A DNA stretch of 26,350 nucleotides from JALXDT01 sp964634755 (GCA_964634755.1 CAZWJH010000027.1:1-26350), one strand, 5' to 3'; numbered from the stretch's first letter, positions 7,403 through 15,835 are shown. The notes: generated by a model from the sequence alone, not told the origin. Numbers and translations: made by a program.

Positions 7403-8411
7403 CCGATTCCTTTATTTCTTTCATTTTAGAGTATAAGCGTTCAAGTAAAGGTTTAATCCCCTCATTTTTAAGGGCTGAGATTTTAAACAATTGCAAATTT
7501 TCCTTATTGCAATATTCCACAAATTCTTTTATATCATCTTTTTCTTCATGAATCAAATCAATTTTATTCAAAGCAATTATCTTTGGTTTTTGAAATAAAA
7601 TTTCAGAGTACTTTTTTACCTCTTTTAAAAGCACTATTAATTGTTCCAAAGGTTTTCTTTTAGAATAAGGATTGCCATCAATCATAAAAAGTAAAACCCT
7701 TGTTCTCTCTATATGTTTTAAAAATCGCAAACCAAGTCCAGCTCCTTCCGCGGCTCCTTCAATTATTCCCGGGATATCAGCAATTATAAATGTTCTATAA
7801 CCATCTAATTCCACAACGCCCGGATGCGGGGTTAGGGTAGTGAAAGGGTATTCCGCAATTTCTGGTTTTGCTCTTGAAACTTTGGATATAAATGTGGATT
7901 TTCCTGTATTTGGAAAACCTACAAGACCAACATCAGCTATTGTTTTTAGTTCCAAAAGAAGCTCTTTTTCCTCCCCGGGTTTTCCCTCCTCACTTATTCT
8001 TGGAGCTCTTCTTGTAGGTGTTTTAAAAGCTGCATTCCCTCTTCCTCCTTTTCCTCCTTTTGCAGCTAAGTATCTCATTCCCGGCTCTGAAAAATCGAAC
8101 AAAATTTCACCTGTATCCGGATCCTTAACAACTGTGCCTACAGGTACCTTCACTATTGTATTCTCTCCCCGCTTACCATTCTTATTAGAGCCTTCTCCGT
8201 GTGTTCCGTTTTTTGCTTTTATAATAGGTTTATATCTTAAATGTATGAGGTGATCAACATTAAGATCGCTGACAAAGTATATAGAGCCACCATTTCCACC
8301 GTTTCCTCCGGAGGGACCTCCTCTTGGGACATACTTTTCACGCCGGAATGCAATGCAACCATTTCCGCCCTTTCCTGCTTTTAGAAAAACTTTAACCGAA
8401 TCAATAAACAT
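7383..8411 (-). CDS. obgE: GTPase Obg / CgtA
   Basis: Essential GTPase for 50S assembly and stress response. The Gly-rich Obg fold covers 1-157 (GKGGNGC, GGPSGGNGGNGG), followed by the G domain: G1 GFPNTGKS (165-172), G2 TT (191-192), G3 DIPG (212-215), G4 NKID (282-285) and G5 SAL (312-314). At 342 residues it stops soon after G5, so it lacks the C-terminal extensions of some Obg proteins. The ATG shares one base with the rpmA stop (TAATG), so the two are coupled. Confidence 0.96.
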   Translation of the reverse strand: MFIDSVKVFLKAGKGGNGCIAFRREKYVPRGGPSGGNGGNGGSIYFVSDLNVDHLIHLRYKPIIKAKNGTHGEGSNKNGKRGENTIVKVPVGTVVKDPDTGEILFDFSEPGMRYLAAKGGKGGRGNAAFKTPTRRAPRISEEGKPGEEKELLLELKTIADVGLVGFPNTGKSTFISKVSRAKPEIAEYPFTTLTPHPGVVELDGYRTFIIADIPGIIEGAAEGAGLGLRFLKHIERTRVLLFMIDGNPYSKRKPLEQLIVLLKEVKKYSEILFQKPKIIALNKIDLIHEEKDDIKEFVEYCNKENLQLFKISALKNEGIKPLLERLYSKMKEIKESVENGKI

Positions 8412-8668
8412 TAATTGGATTCGGGGATAATTTCCACTGTTTTTTTGCCTTTTCTTGTGTAATAGTGAACTCTTCCCCTCACCAATGCAAAGAGGGTATC
8501 ATCTCCCCCTCTTCCCACATTTTTCCCGGGAGCTATTTTTGTTCCTCTCTGCCTCACTATTATTGCTCCCGCATTTATTATCTGGTTTCCGTAAGCTTTT
8601 ACGCCAAGCCTTTTTGCTATTGAATCTCTACCGTTTTTTGCAGATCCTCCGGATTTCTTATGAGCCAT
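8411..8668 (-). CDS. rpmA: 50S ribosomal protein L27
   Basis: Ribosomal protein whose N-terminus reaches the peptidyl transferase centre. It begins directly with MAHKKSGGSAKNGRDS, the mature form without the cleaved extension seen in Firmicutes. It contains the conserved GNQIINAGAIIVRQRGTK and PGKNVGRGGDDTLFA segments. Length is 85 residues. It starts one base after the rplU stop and its own stop overlaps the obgE start, giving the classical rplU-rpmA-obgE order. Confidence 0.97.
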   Translation of the reverse strand: MAHKKSGGSAKNGRDSIAKRLGVKAYGNQIINAGAIIVRQRGTKIAPGKNVGRGGDDTLFALVRGRVHYYTRKGKKTVEIIPESN

Positions 8669-8669
8669 T

Positions 8670-8984
8670 TTATGCCTCCACCTCTATCTTTTTAATTTTT
8701 ACAAAGGAGTATGTTTGTCTGTGTCCTGTTTTCTTCTTATAACCTTTTTTTGCCTTTTTCTTAAAAACTATTATCTTTTTGTCTTTTTTGTCTTCGATTT
8801 TTTCACCTAAAATCTTTACATTTTCAAGAAAGGGGGTGCCAACTAATTTTTCTTTTTCAGTATCTAAAAAGAGAACTTTGTCAAAAATAACATCTTTTTT
8901 AGCGTTAAGCTTTTCAATTTTAACTATATCACCTTCTTTAATAATATACTGTTTTCCTCCGCTCTCAATAATAGCATACATCAT
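8670..8984 (-). CDS. rplU: 50S ribosomal protein L21
   Basis: Binds 23S rRNA in the large subunit. The N-terminal MYAIIESGGKQY and the C-terminal block KKGYKKKTGHRQTYS are the L21 signatures; length is 104 residues. Two consecutive ATG codons open the frame, with AGGAG five nt before the first and eight before the second, so either is possible. It is the first gene of the minus-strand housekeeping cluster. Confidence 0.96.
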   Translation of the reverse strand: MMYAIIESGGKQYIIKEGDIVKIEKLNAKKDVIFDKVLFLDTEKEKLVGTPFLENVKILGEKIEDKKDKKIIVFKKKAKKGYKKKTGHRQTYSFVKIKKIEVEA

Positions 8985-9016
8985 AAACTCTCCTTTAAAA
9001 TTAAATAGAATGAGGT

Positions 9017-9045
9017 AAAATAGCAGAAATTGACAAAAAAGTCAA
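9017..9045 (-). promoter_or_regulatory. sigma70 promoter for the rplU operon
   Basis: Minus strand TTGACT (9045-9040), 17-bp spacer and TATTTT (9022-9017), 32 bp before the rplU start codon. This is the only strong promoter pattern I found upstream of the long ribosomal cluster. Confidence 0.7.
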
Positions 9046-9046
9046 T
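9029..9046. promoter_or_regulatory. palindrome overlapping the rplU promoter -35
   Basis: A perfect inverted repeat, ATTGAC-N6-GTCAAT, spans 18 bp and covers the -35 hexamer and the start of the spacer of the rplU promoter. Its position suits an operator. One arm necessarily contains the -35 hexamer, so some symmetry may be fortuitous. Confidence 0.35.
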
Positions 9047-9107
9047 AGAAATGGATCAAGTTTGAGTGATTATATAACTTTATATTAAATATTTTATTGA
9101 AGAGATG

Positions 9108-9136
9108 TTGAAGATTTAGTATTATTAAAATATAAT
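9108..9136 (+). promoter_or_regulatory. sigma70 promoter for the binding-protein/kinase operon
   Basis: TTGAAG (9108-9113), a 17-bp spacer and a perfect TATAAT (9131-9136) lie 17 bp before the ATG at 9154. The predicted leader is only about 10 nt, and no good Shine-Dalgarno site is seen. Confidence 0.7.
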
Positions 9137-9153
9137 AGTAAATATATGAGAAA

Positions 9154-10224
9154 ATGAAAAAAACACTTTATATTTTTGCTTTTGTTTTATTACTCTTGCC
9201 TTTATCTTTTATTATCAATGAATGTGAAAAGGAAAATAGAATTAAAATTGCAATAATTACAAATTTTTCTGGTCCTAACGGTGGGGCAGGAATATCTTTG
9301 ATCTCTTCTATGGATCAAACTCTAAATAAGTTGGGCTTCAATAATTATGATTTTATAGTTGCTAACGATAGTTGGTGTCCTGATAAAATTGGCAAAGCAC
9401 TTACAAAAGTAGTAAGGTACAATCCTGATATTATTGTTTTAGGAACAACCTCAACAGCACTTTTGAAAATCCTTGATAGACTGGAAAAACTAAACATCCC
9501 CATAATATCTCTATCTTCAACAACAACTAAAATAACATCACTTGACGATAATATTTTTTCCTTTGCTTTAAATTTGAGAGAGGAACAAAAACAGATTGCA
9601 GAGTATTTTAACAAAAATGGATGGAATAAAATTATTTTAATCAGGGAAACTTCCAATTATAAATATACTGAACCTGCTCTTTTAAATTTTAGGAAATTTT
9701 ACAATGGTAAAATTGAAAATACTTTTGAATTTGAAAGTAGAAAACTAAATATAGATGAATTTTTGAATTTTGCGAAGGATGTATCATCGGATGTTGATGC
9801 TTTTTACTTACTTGTCGGTTATTCTTTTGAAAGCGGTATAATTATTCAATTGCTTAGAAAAAAGTTTAAAAACACTCCAATTGTTCTAACAACATGGGCT
9901 TCTGAAAATTATGAAATTTTTGCAGGAAAATTTTTAAATAACATAATCATAGTACACTATTTTGACATATTGAGAGATTTGAAACTAAGAAAGCTTACAA
10001 GTGAGCACAGGAAAATATTTAAAATATCTCCAACAGTATTAAGCCTACTCGGAAGAGAATCCGTATACTTTATCAATAATGTTTTCAGAACTTACGGCTC
10101 ATTAAATTTGAAAAACTTTAAAAAATTTTTAAATGATAACAAAGCTAAACACTATAGGTTGGATAAATACGGAGATTCAAGAAGGCAACTTCTTTTTATA
10201 AATGCAGGTAAATATGAAAAGTAA
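9154..10224 (+). CDS. Type I periplasmic binding protein (LivJ/ABC-receptor-like), probable sensor partner of the adjacent kinase
   Basis: A 356-residue exported protein. Residues 1-20 form a hydrophobic signal segment (MKKTLYIFAFVLLLLPLSFI); a Cys follows at 24, but INEC is a poor lipobox. From residue 30 it has the two-lobed type I binding fold of amino-acid receptors: KIAIITNFSGPNGGAG at the first strand, then IIVLGTTSTALL, IPIISLSSTTTKIT, a lobe with DAFYLLVGYSFESGIIIQLLRKKF, and ESVYFINNVFRTYG near the end. No ABC permease or ATPase is nearby. Instead the gene overlaps a membrane-bound hybrid histidine kinase by 11-23 bp. Known precedents (LuxP-LuxQ, TorT-TorS) suggest a ligand-sensing partner; the ligand is unknown. 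Confidence 0.75.
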   Translation: MKKTLYIFAFVLLLLPLSFIINECEKENRIKIAIITNFSGPNGGAGISLISSMDQTLNKLGFNNYDFIVANDSWCPDKIGKALTKVVRYNPDIIVLGTTSTALLKILDRLEKLNIPIISLSSTTTKITSLDDNIFSFALNLREEQKQIAEYFNKNGWNKIILIRETSNYKYTEPALLNFRKFYNGKIENTFEFESRKLNIDEFLNFAKDVSSDVDAFYLLVGYSFESGIIIQLLRKKFKNTPIVLTTWASENYEIFAGKFLNNIIIVHYFDILRDLKLRKLTSEHRKIFKISPTVLSLLGRESVYFINNVFRTYGSLNLKNFKKFLNDNKAKHYRLDKYGDSRRQLLFINAGKYEK

Positions 10225-12754
10225 ACTTAGATTAAGACATCTGATTTTAATTATTTTCTTAATTTCTATTTCTATTATTGTAAGTTTAATAATAATTTAC
10301 ACTCAAAAATTAAAAAATGAGATAACGAATGAAATAAAAAGAAACTCAAAAGTGTTGTTAAAGGAGATTGAGGATGACTTTAAATCAAAATTATCAAGAG
10401 AAATTTTAATAACAGATTTTATTGCAAAAAGTATTAATAAGAACTTATTTAGTCCTGAGGGGAAAGAGATATTTGGGAATGGCACTTCAATAATCTTTAC
10501 CATTAATAAAAATTGTGAAGTGATAGATACTTTATGGAGTAGTGCACTTGAGAGAAGATATTTTTTCAGAGGATTGGATCTTTCAAATTTTCCTTTCTGT
10601 AGATATTTAAAAAATATAGAAAATAAAATGGGTATTAAAATAATACATCCTTACTTGGACCCATTTACCGGTAAAATAATGTTCTCTCTTGTTAAATTTA
10701 ATTTAAACTCATCTGAAAATGAGATTTTAGTAAGGAATATTTTTTTGAGTTCTCTTGTCAATATAATAAGTAAAAAGGAATATTTCTTAAAAAAAATAGT
10801 TCTTTTAGTTAGAAAAAACAGTAATTTAATTTTGTTTAACTCTTCCCCTGAAAAACTACCTTTAAGAAAATTAAATATAAGCAACAGAAAAGTTTACACA
10901 GAAAAGGGAAATTCTTACCTAATAAGCAAAGCGGAGTTAAAAGATATAGATACGCTTTTGGTTGTCCTAATTCCTGTAAATGAATATCAAAATTTCAGAC
11001 AAATATTTTATAATTTTATAATATATACTTTATTTGTTTCTCTTATTATAGTCATTATAATTCTTTTTGTTTTGAGGAACTCTGTAATAAGTCCAATAAT
11101 TAAATTTTCTGAAATAATAATTTCATCTACATCAAGCAAAAACAGGGAGAAACAATTATCGGAAATTAAATCATTATTTCATGAATTTAATATTTTAAAG
11201 AATAATTATATAAATGATTTGCAAAAAAATTCAAGAATAAAAGAAAGTTTGTCAAAAGTTGGATTTGGTTTAGTCGTATTTAATAAAATGGAGAGAATAA
11301 GAATATTTGATTTGAATAAATACTTTCTTGATTTTTTTGGTGTGGGGTATGATAAAGTACATGAAAATAAAGAAACTATGAGCTTGAAGATAAATAGTAA
11401 GAAAATATACGATTTTTTGAATGCAATACATAAGAATTTGATAAGCAATAAAGGTGATGAGAAAAAGTTCAGATATGTTTTAGATAAAAAGGATAAGACA
11501 AAATATCTTGAAATAACTTGGGACAAATTAAAATATTTTGAAAATGATGCTTTCTTTATGATATTTAGAGATATTACAAATGAGATTATGGCTGAAGAAA
11601 GACTTTTTCAAAGCCAAAAATTAGAATTAATTGGACAAATGGCAGGAGGGATAGCACACGATTTTAATAATATTTTGTCAATTTTAACAGGAAACATTGA
11701 ACTTGCGATAAAAAGCAATAATTTGGAATTTTCGAAGAAAAAACTTTCAAAAGCACTCCAGACTATTGATAAAGCAAGTATTCTTATAAAGCAACTTTTA
11801 ACATTTTCTAAAAAGGATGAATTACTTGGAAAAGACATTATTAGCCTTAGTAATGTAATTCTTGAGTTAGTTGATATTACGAGAAATATTACAAAAGGTA
11901 TTGAACTTTCTTTTATTAATAATTCTGAAAATGACTTGGTATTTGCAGAATCCTCTATGATGTCATCTGTTTTGATGAACTTTATAGTTAATGCAATGGA
12001 TTCAATAAATGAAAAAGGTATTAAGGATGGAAAGATAAGCATTATTTTATATAATAAAATCTATAATAATAAAAAATATGCTGTGATAACTATCAAGGAT
12101 AATGGAAAAGGTATTGACAGCAGTATTATTAACAGAATTTTTGAGCCTTATTTTACAACAAAACCAAGAGGCAAAGGAACCGGTTTAGGTCTAACGGTTG
12201 CTTATAATTATGTAAAAAGTTTAGGCGGGATGATATTTGTTAATTCAAAAATAGGGGAGGGGACAAAATTTGATATTTTAATTCCAATTAGTAAAACCAA
12301 AACAAAAAGAAAGGTATCTAAGGAGAAAAATAAAAAAAATAAAATTGAATCTGTTATTAAGCAGAAAGATATAAGTAAACTTAAAGTATTGGTTGTGGAT
12401 GATGAAGATGAAATCAGAGAAAATATAAGAGAGCTCCTTTATGAAAGCTTTTCCGTAAAAAGTGATACAGCTAAGGATGGTTTAGAAGCTTACGAGCTTT
12501 TAAAAAAGAATGAATATGATTTGGTTTTACTTGATGTTATAATGCCAAATTTAAGAGGGGATGAGCTTATTAAAAAAATTAGCGAAGAAGATATTAAAAT
12601 TAATTCACTTTTTTATGTATTAACAGGTTTTATTGATGAAGGATTAGAATATCTTTTGAGGACAAAAAATGTAAAAAAAATAGTATTGAAGCCCATTAAT
12701 TTCAAAAAATTAACAATGATAATTAATGATTATTTTAATATAAATAATACTTAG
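10214..12754 (+). CDS. Membrane-bound hybrid histidine kinase with C-terminal receiver
   Basis: Sensor kinase of about 846 residues. I prefer the ATG at 10214 (AGGT five nt upstream) over the in-frame ATG at 10202; residue numbers use the latter. TM1 is about 13-33, an extracytoplasmic domain of about 235 residues follows without recognisable similarity, and TM2 is about 272-292. A PAS-like segment spans about 345-457. The HisKA motif is AGGIAHDFNNIL with phospho-acceptor H486. The ATPase domain has the N box near N593-N597, DNGKG (633-637) and GKGTGLGL (658-665). The receiver has D733-D734, phospho-acceptor D778 in LLDVIMP, T808 and K830. It overlaps the binding-protein gene and is followed nine bases later by a small membrane protein gene. 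Confidence 0.92.
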   Translation: MKSKLRLRHLILIIFLISISIIVSLIIIYTQKLKNEITNEIKRNSKVLLKEIEDDFKSKLSREILITDFIAKSINKNLFSPEGKEIFGNGTSIIFTINKNCEVIDTLWSSALERRYFFRGLDLSNFPFCRYLKNIENKMGIKIIHPYLDPFTGKIMFSLVKFNLNSSENEILVRNIFLSSLVNIISKKEYFLKKIVLLVRKNSNLILFNSSPEKLPLRKLNISNRKVYTEKGNSYLISKAELKDIDTLLVVLIPVNEYQNFRQIFYNFIIYTLFVSLIIVIIILFVLRNSVISPIIKFSEIIISSTSSKNREKQLSEIKSLFHEFNILKNNYINDLQKNSRIKESLSKVGFGLVVFNKMERIRIFDLNKYFLDFFGVGYDKVHENKETMSLKINSKKIYDFLNAIHKNLISNKGDEKKFRYVLDKKDKTKYLEITWDKLKYFENDAFFMIFRDITNEIMAEERLFQSQKLELIGQMAGGIAHDFNNILSILTGNIELAIKSNNLEFSKKKLSKALQTIDKASILIKQLLTFSKKDELLGKDIISLSNVILELVDITRNITKGIELSFINNSENDLVFAESSMMSSVLMNFIVNAMDSINEKGIKDGKISIILYNKIYNNKKYAVITIKDNGKGIDSSIINRIFEPYFTTKPRGKGTGLGLTVAYNYVKSLGGMIFVNSKIGEGTKFDILIPISKTKTKRKVSKEKNKKNKIESVIKQKDISKLKVLVVDDEDEIRENIRELLYESFSVKSDTAKDGLEAYELLKKNEYDLVLLDVIMPNLRGDELIKKISEEDIKINSLFYVLTGFIDEGLEYLLRTKNVKKIVLKPINFKKLTMIINDYFNINNT

Positions 12755-12763
12755 GAGGGAAAA

Positions 12764-13069
12764 ATGGAGAAGGAAGTAAAACTCAAAAGTATTGATCCAT
12801 TGAGTTTCGGAGCATTAGGAGCAATCTTATATGGTTTTATTGGATTGTTTTACGGATTTATTATTATGATTATTGCAAGCATTGGAGCAACTTTTGCACA
12901 TAGCTTTGAAGGAAGTAGTTCAGTACTTGCCGGCTTAGGTGTCGCAGGGATAATTATTTTTCCTTTGATATTTGCGATATTGGGATTTATCGGAGGATTA
13001 ATAGGAGCTCTTATAATAAACCTTGCTTTAGCTATATTAAAAGGTTTGAAAATAAAGATAGAAGAGTAA
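12764..13069 (+). CDS. Small multi-spanning membrane protein of unknown function (DUF3566-like)
   Basis: A 101-residue protein with a short charged N-terminus (MEKEVKLKSIDPLSFG), a hydrophobic span at about 17-45, a short Ser-rich loop (48-53) and a Gly-rich hydrophobic region (54-93) long enough for two spans, ending in a charged tail. The opening KSIDPLS plus Gly-rich membrane helices resembles small proteins grouped around DUF3566, from memory and with low certainty. The stop of the kinase gene forms part of its Shine-Dalgarno site (TAGGAGGG, four nt before ATG), so it is co-transcribed with the binding protein and kinase. Confidence 0.75.
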   Translation: MEKEVKLKSIDPLSFGALGAILYGFIGLFYGFIIMIIASIGATFAHSFEGSSSVLAGLGVAGIIIFPLIFAILGFIGGLIGALIINLALAILKGLKIKIEE

Positions 13070-13094
13070 GTTAAAAAAATAATATAAAACTTCG

Positions 13095-13110
13095 CATAAT
13101 ATATATTATG
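13095..13110. repeat. 16-bp perfect palindrome upstream of the secreted-protein gene
   Basis: CATAATATATATTATG reads the same on both strands, about 35 bp upstream of the ATG at 13146. It could be an operator or part of a promoter, but AT-only palindromes also arise by chance here. Confidence 0.3.
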
Positions 13111-13145
13111 TAAACTTTTAATTTATATAAAAAAGGAGGAGGAAA

Positions 13146-13712
13146 ATGAAAAAAATTATTATTGTTTCAATTATCATTGTTTTTATGTTTATCCCTCTTT
13201 ACTCATCTAACCAATTAATCAAAACAAAAATCCAAAATGCTTTGAATCTTGTAGAGCAAAATAATTACAATGCAGCATTGGTTAATATGTACGATGCAAT
13301 TATGATGATTAAAAATTCACAATCATTTCAGATTAAAAATTTCACTCTAATAGAAAAGGAATTTGGCTTTGGTCAATATATAAAAAAGAATACAGATAAT
13401 ACTCTTTTTAAAGGAGAGCCTCTTTACATATATATGGAGCCAGTCGGTTATAAAATTACGAAAACCAAATCAGGTTATTTTATTTGGGTAAGCGAAGATG
13501 CAAAGATTATAGATAATAAAACAGGCAAAACACTTTTTGAAAAAGTAAATTGGGTGACAATGAAGAGAACTTACCCCTACCCCACAATTCCTTTTTATAT
13601 AACCAACAGAATAACAGACTTTCCCAAAGGCAGTTATACTTTTATTGCAGTAATAAAAGATCATTTAAGAGATAAATCAGTAGAAAAAGTATATAAATTT
13701 GAAGTAAAGTAA
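13146..13712 (+). CDS. Secreted protein of unknown function
   Basis: A 188-residue protein with a clear signal peptide (MKKIIIVSIIIVFMFIPLYSS, about 1-21). A short helical pair (about 25-57, KIQNALNLVEQNNYNAALVNMYDAI) resembles one TPR-type repeat. The remainder (about 65-188) is predicted beta-rich, with FKGEPLYIYMEPVGY and a C-terminal FPKGSYTFIAVIKDHLRDKSVEKVYKFEV that looks like an Ig-like or beta-sandwich ending. I do not recognise the family. AAGGAGGAGG lies just upstream of the ATG, a very strong site. It is 76 bp after the small membrane protein gene and may belong to the same transcript. Confidence 0.8.
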   Translation: MKKIIIVSIIIVFMFIPLYSSNQLIKTKIQNALNLVEQNNYNAALVNMYDAIMMIKNSQSFQIKNFTLIEKEFGFGQYIKKNTDNTLFKGEPLYIYMEPVGYKITKTKSGYFIWVSEDAKIIDNKTGKTLFEKVNWVTMKRTYPYPTIPFYITNRITDFPKGSYTFIAVIKDHLRDKSVEKVYKFEVK

Positions 13713-13721
13713 ATTTCCCCC

Positions 13722-13750
13722 TTTACAAAAAGGCAATTTTAATCTATAAT
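13722..13750 (+). promoter_or_regulatory. sigma70 promoter for the second hybrid kinase
   Basis: TTTACA (13722-13727), 17-bp spacer, perfect TATAAT (13745-13750). The ATG at 13764 follows 13 nt later, so the leader would be about 6 nt. No Shine-Dalgarno site is present. Confidence 0.72.
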
Positions 13751-13763
13751 TTTATATAAAAAA

Positions 13764-15815
13764 ATGATAAAATATTATAAATATTTAATCGCTTTTTTAG
13801 TTCTTATTATATCTTCTGCATTTTATTTTAGTTTACAGGCAGAAAAAAACAACATTTTGTTAATTGGAATATTTGTTTCAATTATTCTAATTTTCCTAAT
13901 AAAATTAATTGAAATAAAATATCAATATTATTCAATATATGACAACATACCCGATGCTGTTTTAATCTTTGATTTAAATGGCAATATTCTTGATGTGAAT
14001 AAAGCAGCCTGTGAACTTTACGGTTATTCGAGAAAAGAGTTTAAGAAACTTTCCGGAAAAGATATAGTTCATCCTGATTACCAGCATTTATTTAATAAAT
14101 TTTTAAAAGATGTTTCAGAAAAGGGTTTTTTTGAAGCTGAATCTGTTGATATTAGAAAAGATAGAAGCTTATTTGATATAAAGGTAAAAGGAGGAAAATT
14201 TATATATAAAGGGAAAGAAGCTTTAGTTGCAATAATAAGTGATATTTCTGAAAGAAAAAGAAGAGAAAAGGAGCTTTTAAAATTAAAAATGGCAGTTGAA
14301 CAAGCTCCTATTTCGGTTGTAATCACAGATAAAAATGGAACTATTGAGTATGTAAATCCATTTTTTTGTAATTTAACTGAATACTCTTTTGAAGAAGCTG
14401 TCGGTGAAAATCCAAGGATATTAAAAAGCGGGAGGCATGATGAGAGTTTTTATAAAGTTCTCTGGAATAAAATAACATCAGGGGAAATTTGGGAAGGTGA
14501 ATTTTTAAACAAAAAAAAGAGCGGCAAACTTTACTGGGAAAAAGCAATCATTGGTCCTATTATTGATAATAATGGGAATATTATAAATTTCATAGGTCTT
14601 AAAGAAGATATTACGGAGTTTAAGAGAATTAAGGAGCAGTTCTATCAAATGCAGAGGCTTGAATCTTTGGGAACATTAGCAGCTGGTATTGCTCATGACT
14701 TTAATAATATACTGTATGCAATATTAGGTTACACAGATCTTTCTTTGAAAAAATTAGAGAATGTTAATAGAATTAATAATGAAAGTATTGAAAGTATAAT
14801 AAAGTATTTGGAAAATATAAAAAAAGCTTCCGTAAGAGCAAAAGAGCTTGTCTCAAGGATACTTACTTTCAGCAGACAGGCCAAACAGATTCAAAAAAAA
14901 TACATTAATATTAAAGAAAAACTTGAAGAAAGTATAAGTTTAATAAAGGATGTTATGCCTAAAAATATTGAAGTAAAAGTAGATTTGAATATTTCTGATA
15001 ATATTTTTCTTTACGCAAGTGAAACTGATTTATCTCAAATTATTGTAAATCTTTCCTCTAATGCAAGGGATGCTATGGCTGAAAAAGGAGGAATTCTTAC
15101 TATAAAAGCGGAAAAAGTTGATATAGATTCTCAAAATATGCCGGAAGTCAAAGAAGGAGAGTATTTAAAACTAATTGTTTCGGATACGGGTACAGGAATG
15201 GACAATGAAACATTAAGTAAAATATTTGATCCATTTTTTACCACCAAAGATAAAAAATCCGGTACAGGTCTCGGATTATCCATAGTATTTGGAATAATTA
15301 AAAACCTCCGAGGTTTTATAGATGTTAAAAGCAAATTAGGTGAAGGAACAACTTTTACAATTCTTCTCCCTATTAGCTCAAAAAAAGAGGAGATTAAAAT
15401 ATCAAAAGAAAATATTACTCATAATATAAGAGGTAAAGAGAGACTTCTTTTTGTTGATGATGAAGAATTTATTGTTGATGCTATTATAGAAGGTTTAAGT
15501 GATTTAGGGTATAAAGTCAGAGGGGTTTCTGATCCCATTGAAGCACTTGAAATATTTAAAAACAATCCGAATGAATTTGATATTGTAATAACAGATCAAA
15601 CTATGCCAAAAATGCTTGGAGACAAATTGGGACAAGAAATTTTAAAAATAAGAGATAACATTCCAGTAATATTGTGTACAGGTTATAGTGATAAAATAGA
15701 CAGAGAAAAGGCTCTTTCCTTAGGATTCAAAGAATTTATTATAAAGCCTCTTACATTTACAAAATTAGCATCAGTTATAAGAAAAGTTCTCGATAATAAT
15801 AAAAAAGAAGAATAG
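13764..15815 (+). CDS. Hybrid histidine kinase with two PAS domains and C-terminal receiver
   Basis: A 683-residue sensor kinase. Two hydrophobic spans at about 6-24 and 31-48 anchor it with almost no periplasmic loop, so sensing is probably cytoplasmic or within the membrane. PAS1 covers about 57-165 (IPDAVLIFDLNGNILDVN) and PAS2 with its PAC segment about 172-288 (APISVVITDKNGTIEYVN, GLKEDITEFKR). The HisKA box AAGIAHDFNNIL has phospho-acceptor H311. The ATPase domain has N429-N433, SDTGTGM (473-479) and SGTGLGLS (499-506). The receiver has D565-D566, phospho-acceptor D611 in ITDQTMP, T639 and K661. The kinase core is of the same HDFNNIL type as the first hybrid kinase, but the sensory part differs. 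It has its own promoter. Confidence 0.94.
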   Translation: MIKYYKYLIAFLVLIISSAFYFSLQAEKNNILLIGIFVSIILIFLIKLIEIKYQYYSIYDNIPDAVLIFDLNGNILDVNKAACELYGYSRKEFKKLSGKDIVHPDYQHLFNKFLKDVSEKGFFEAESVDIRKDRSLFDIKVKGGKFIYKGKEALVAIISDISERKRREKELLKLKMAVEQAPISVVITDKNGTIEYVNPFFCNLTEYSFEEAVGENPRILKSGRHDESFYKVLWNKITSGEIWEGEFLNKKKSGKLYWEKAIIGPIIDNNGNIINFIGLKEDITEFKRIKEQFYQMQRLESLGTLAAGIAHDFNNILYAILGYTDLSLKKLENVNRINNESIESIIKYLENIKKASVRAKELVSRILTFSRQAKQIQKKYINIKEKLEESISLIKDVMPKNIEVKVDLNISDNIFLYASETDLSQIIVNLSSNARDAMAEKGGILTIKAEKVDIDSQNMPEVKEGEYLKLIVSDTGTGMDNETLSKIFDPFFTTKDKKSGTGLGLSIVFGIIKNLRGFIDVKSKLGEGTTFTILLPISSKKEEIKISKENITHNIRGKERLLFVDDEEFIVDAIIEGLSDLGYKVRGVSDPIEALEIFKNNPNEFDIVITDQTMPKMLGDKLGQEILKIRDNIPVILCTGYSDKIDREKALSLGFKEFIIKPLTFTKLASVIRKVLDNNKKEE

Positions 15816-15831
15816 TGTCGGCACGCCGACA
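15816..15831. terminator. GC-rich hairpin between convergent genes
   Basis: TGTCGG and CCGACA form a 6-bp stem with loop CACG in the 20-bp gap between the kinase stop (15815) and the oxidoreductase stop (15836). On the minus strand it is followed by a T-rich stretch (CTATTCTTCTTTTTTATT), so it works best as a terminator for the minus-strand gene; the plus strand has no T run. It is strikingly GC-rich for this genome. Confidence 0.6.
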
Positions 15832-15835
15832 TCCC

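Noticed and set aside
7840..8253. Plus-strand open frame of 137 codons
   Set aside because: It lies entirely opposite obgE, is low in conserved features and is a compositional shadow of the Gly-rich Obg domain.
9154..9234. Lipoprotein signal on the periplasmic binding protein
   Set aside because: The Cys at residue 24 is preceded by INE, which does not fit a lipobox; an ordinary signal peptide or membrane anchor is likelier.
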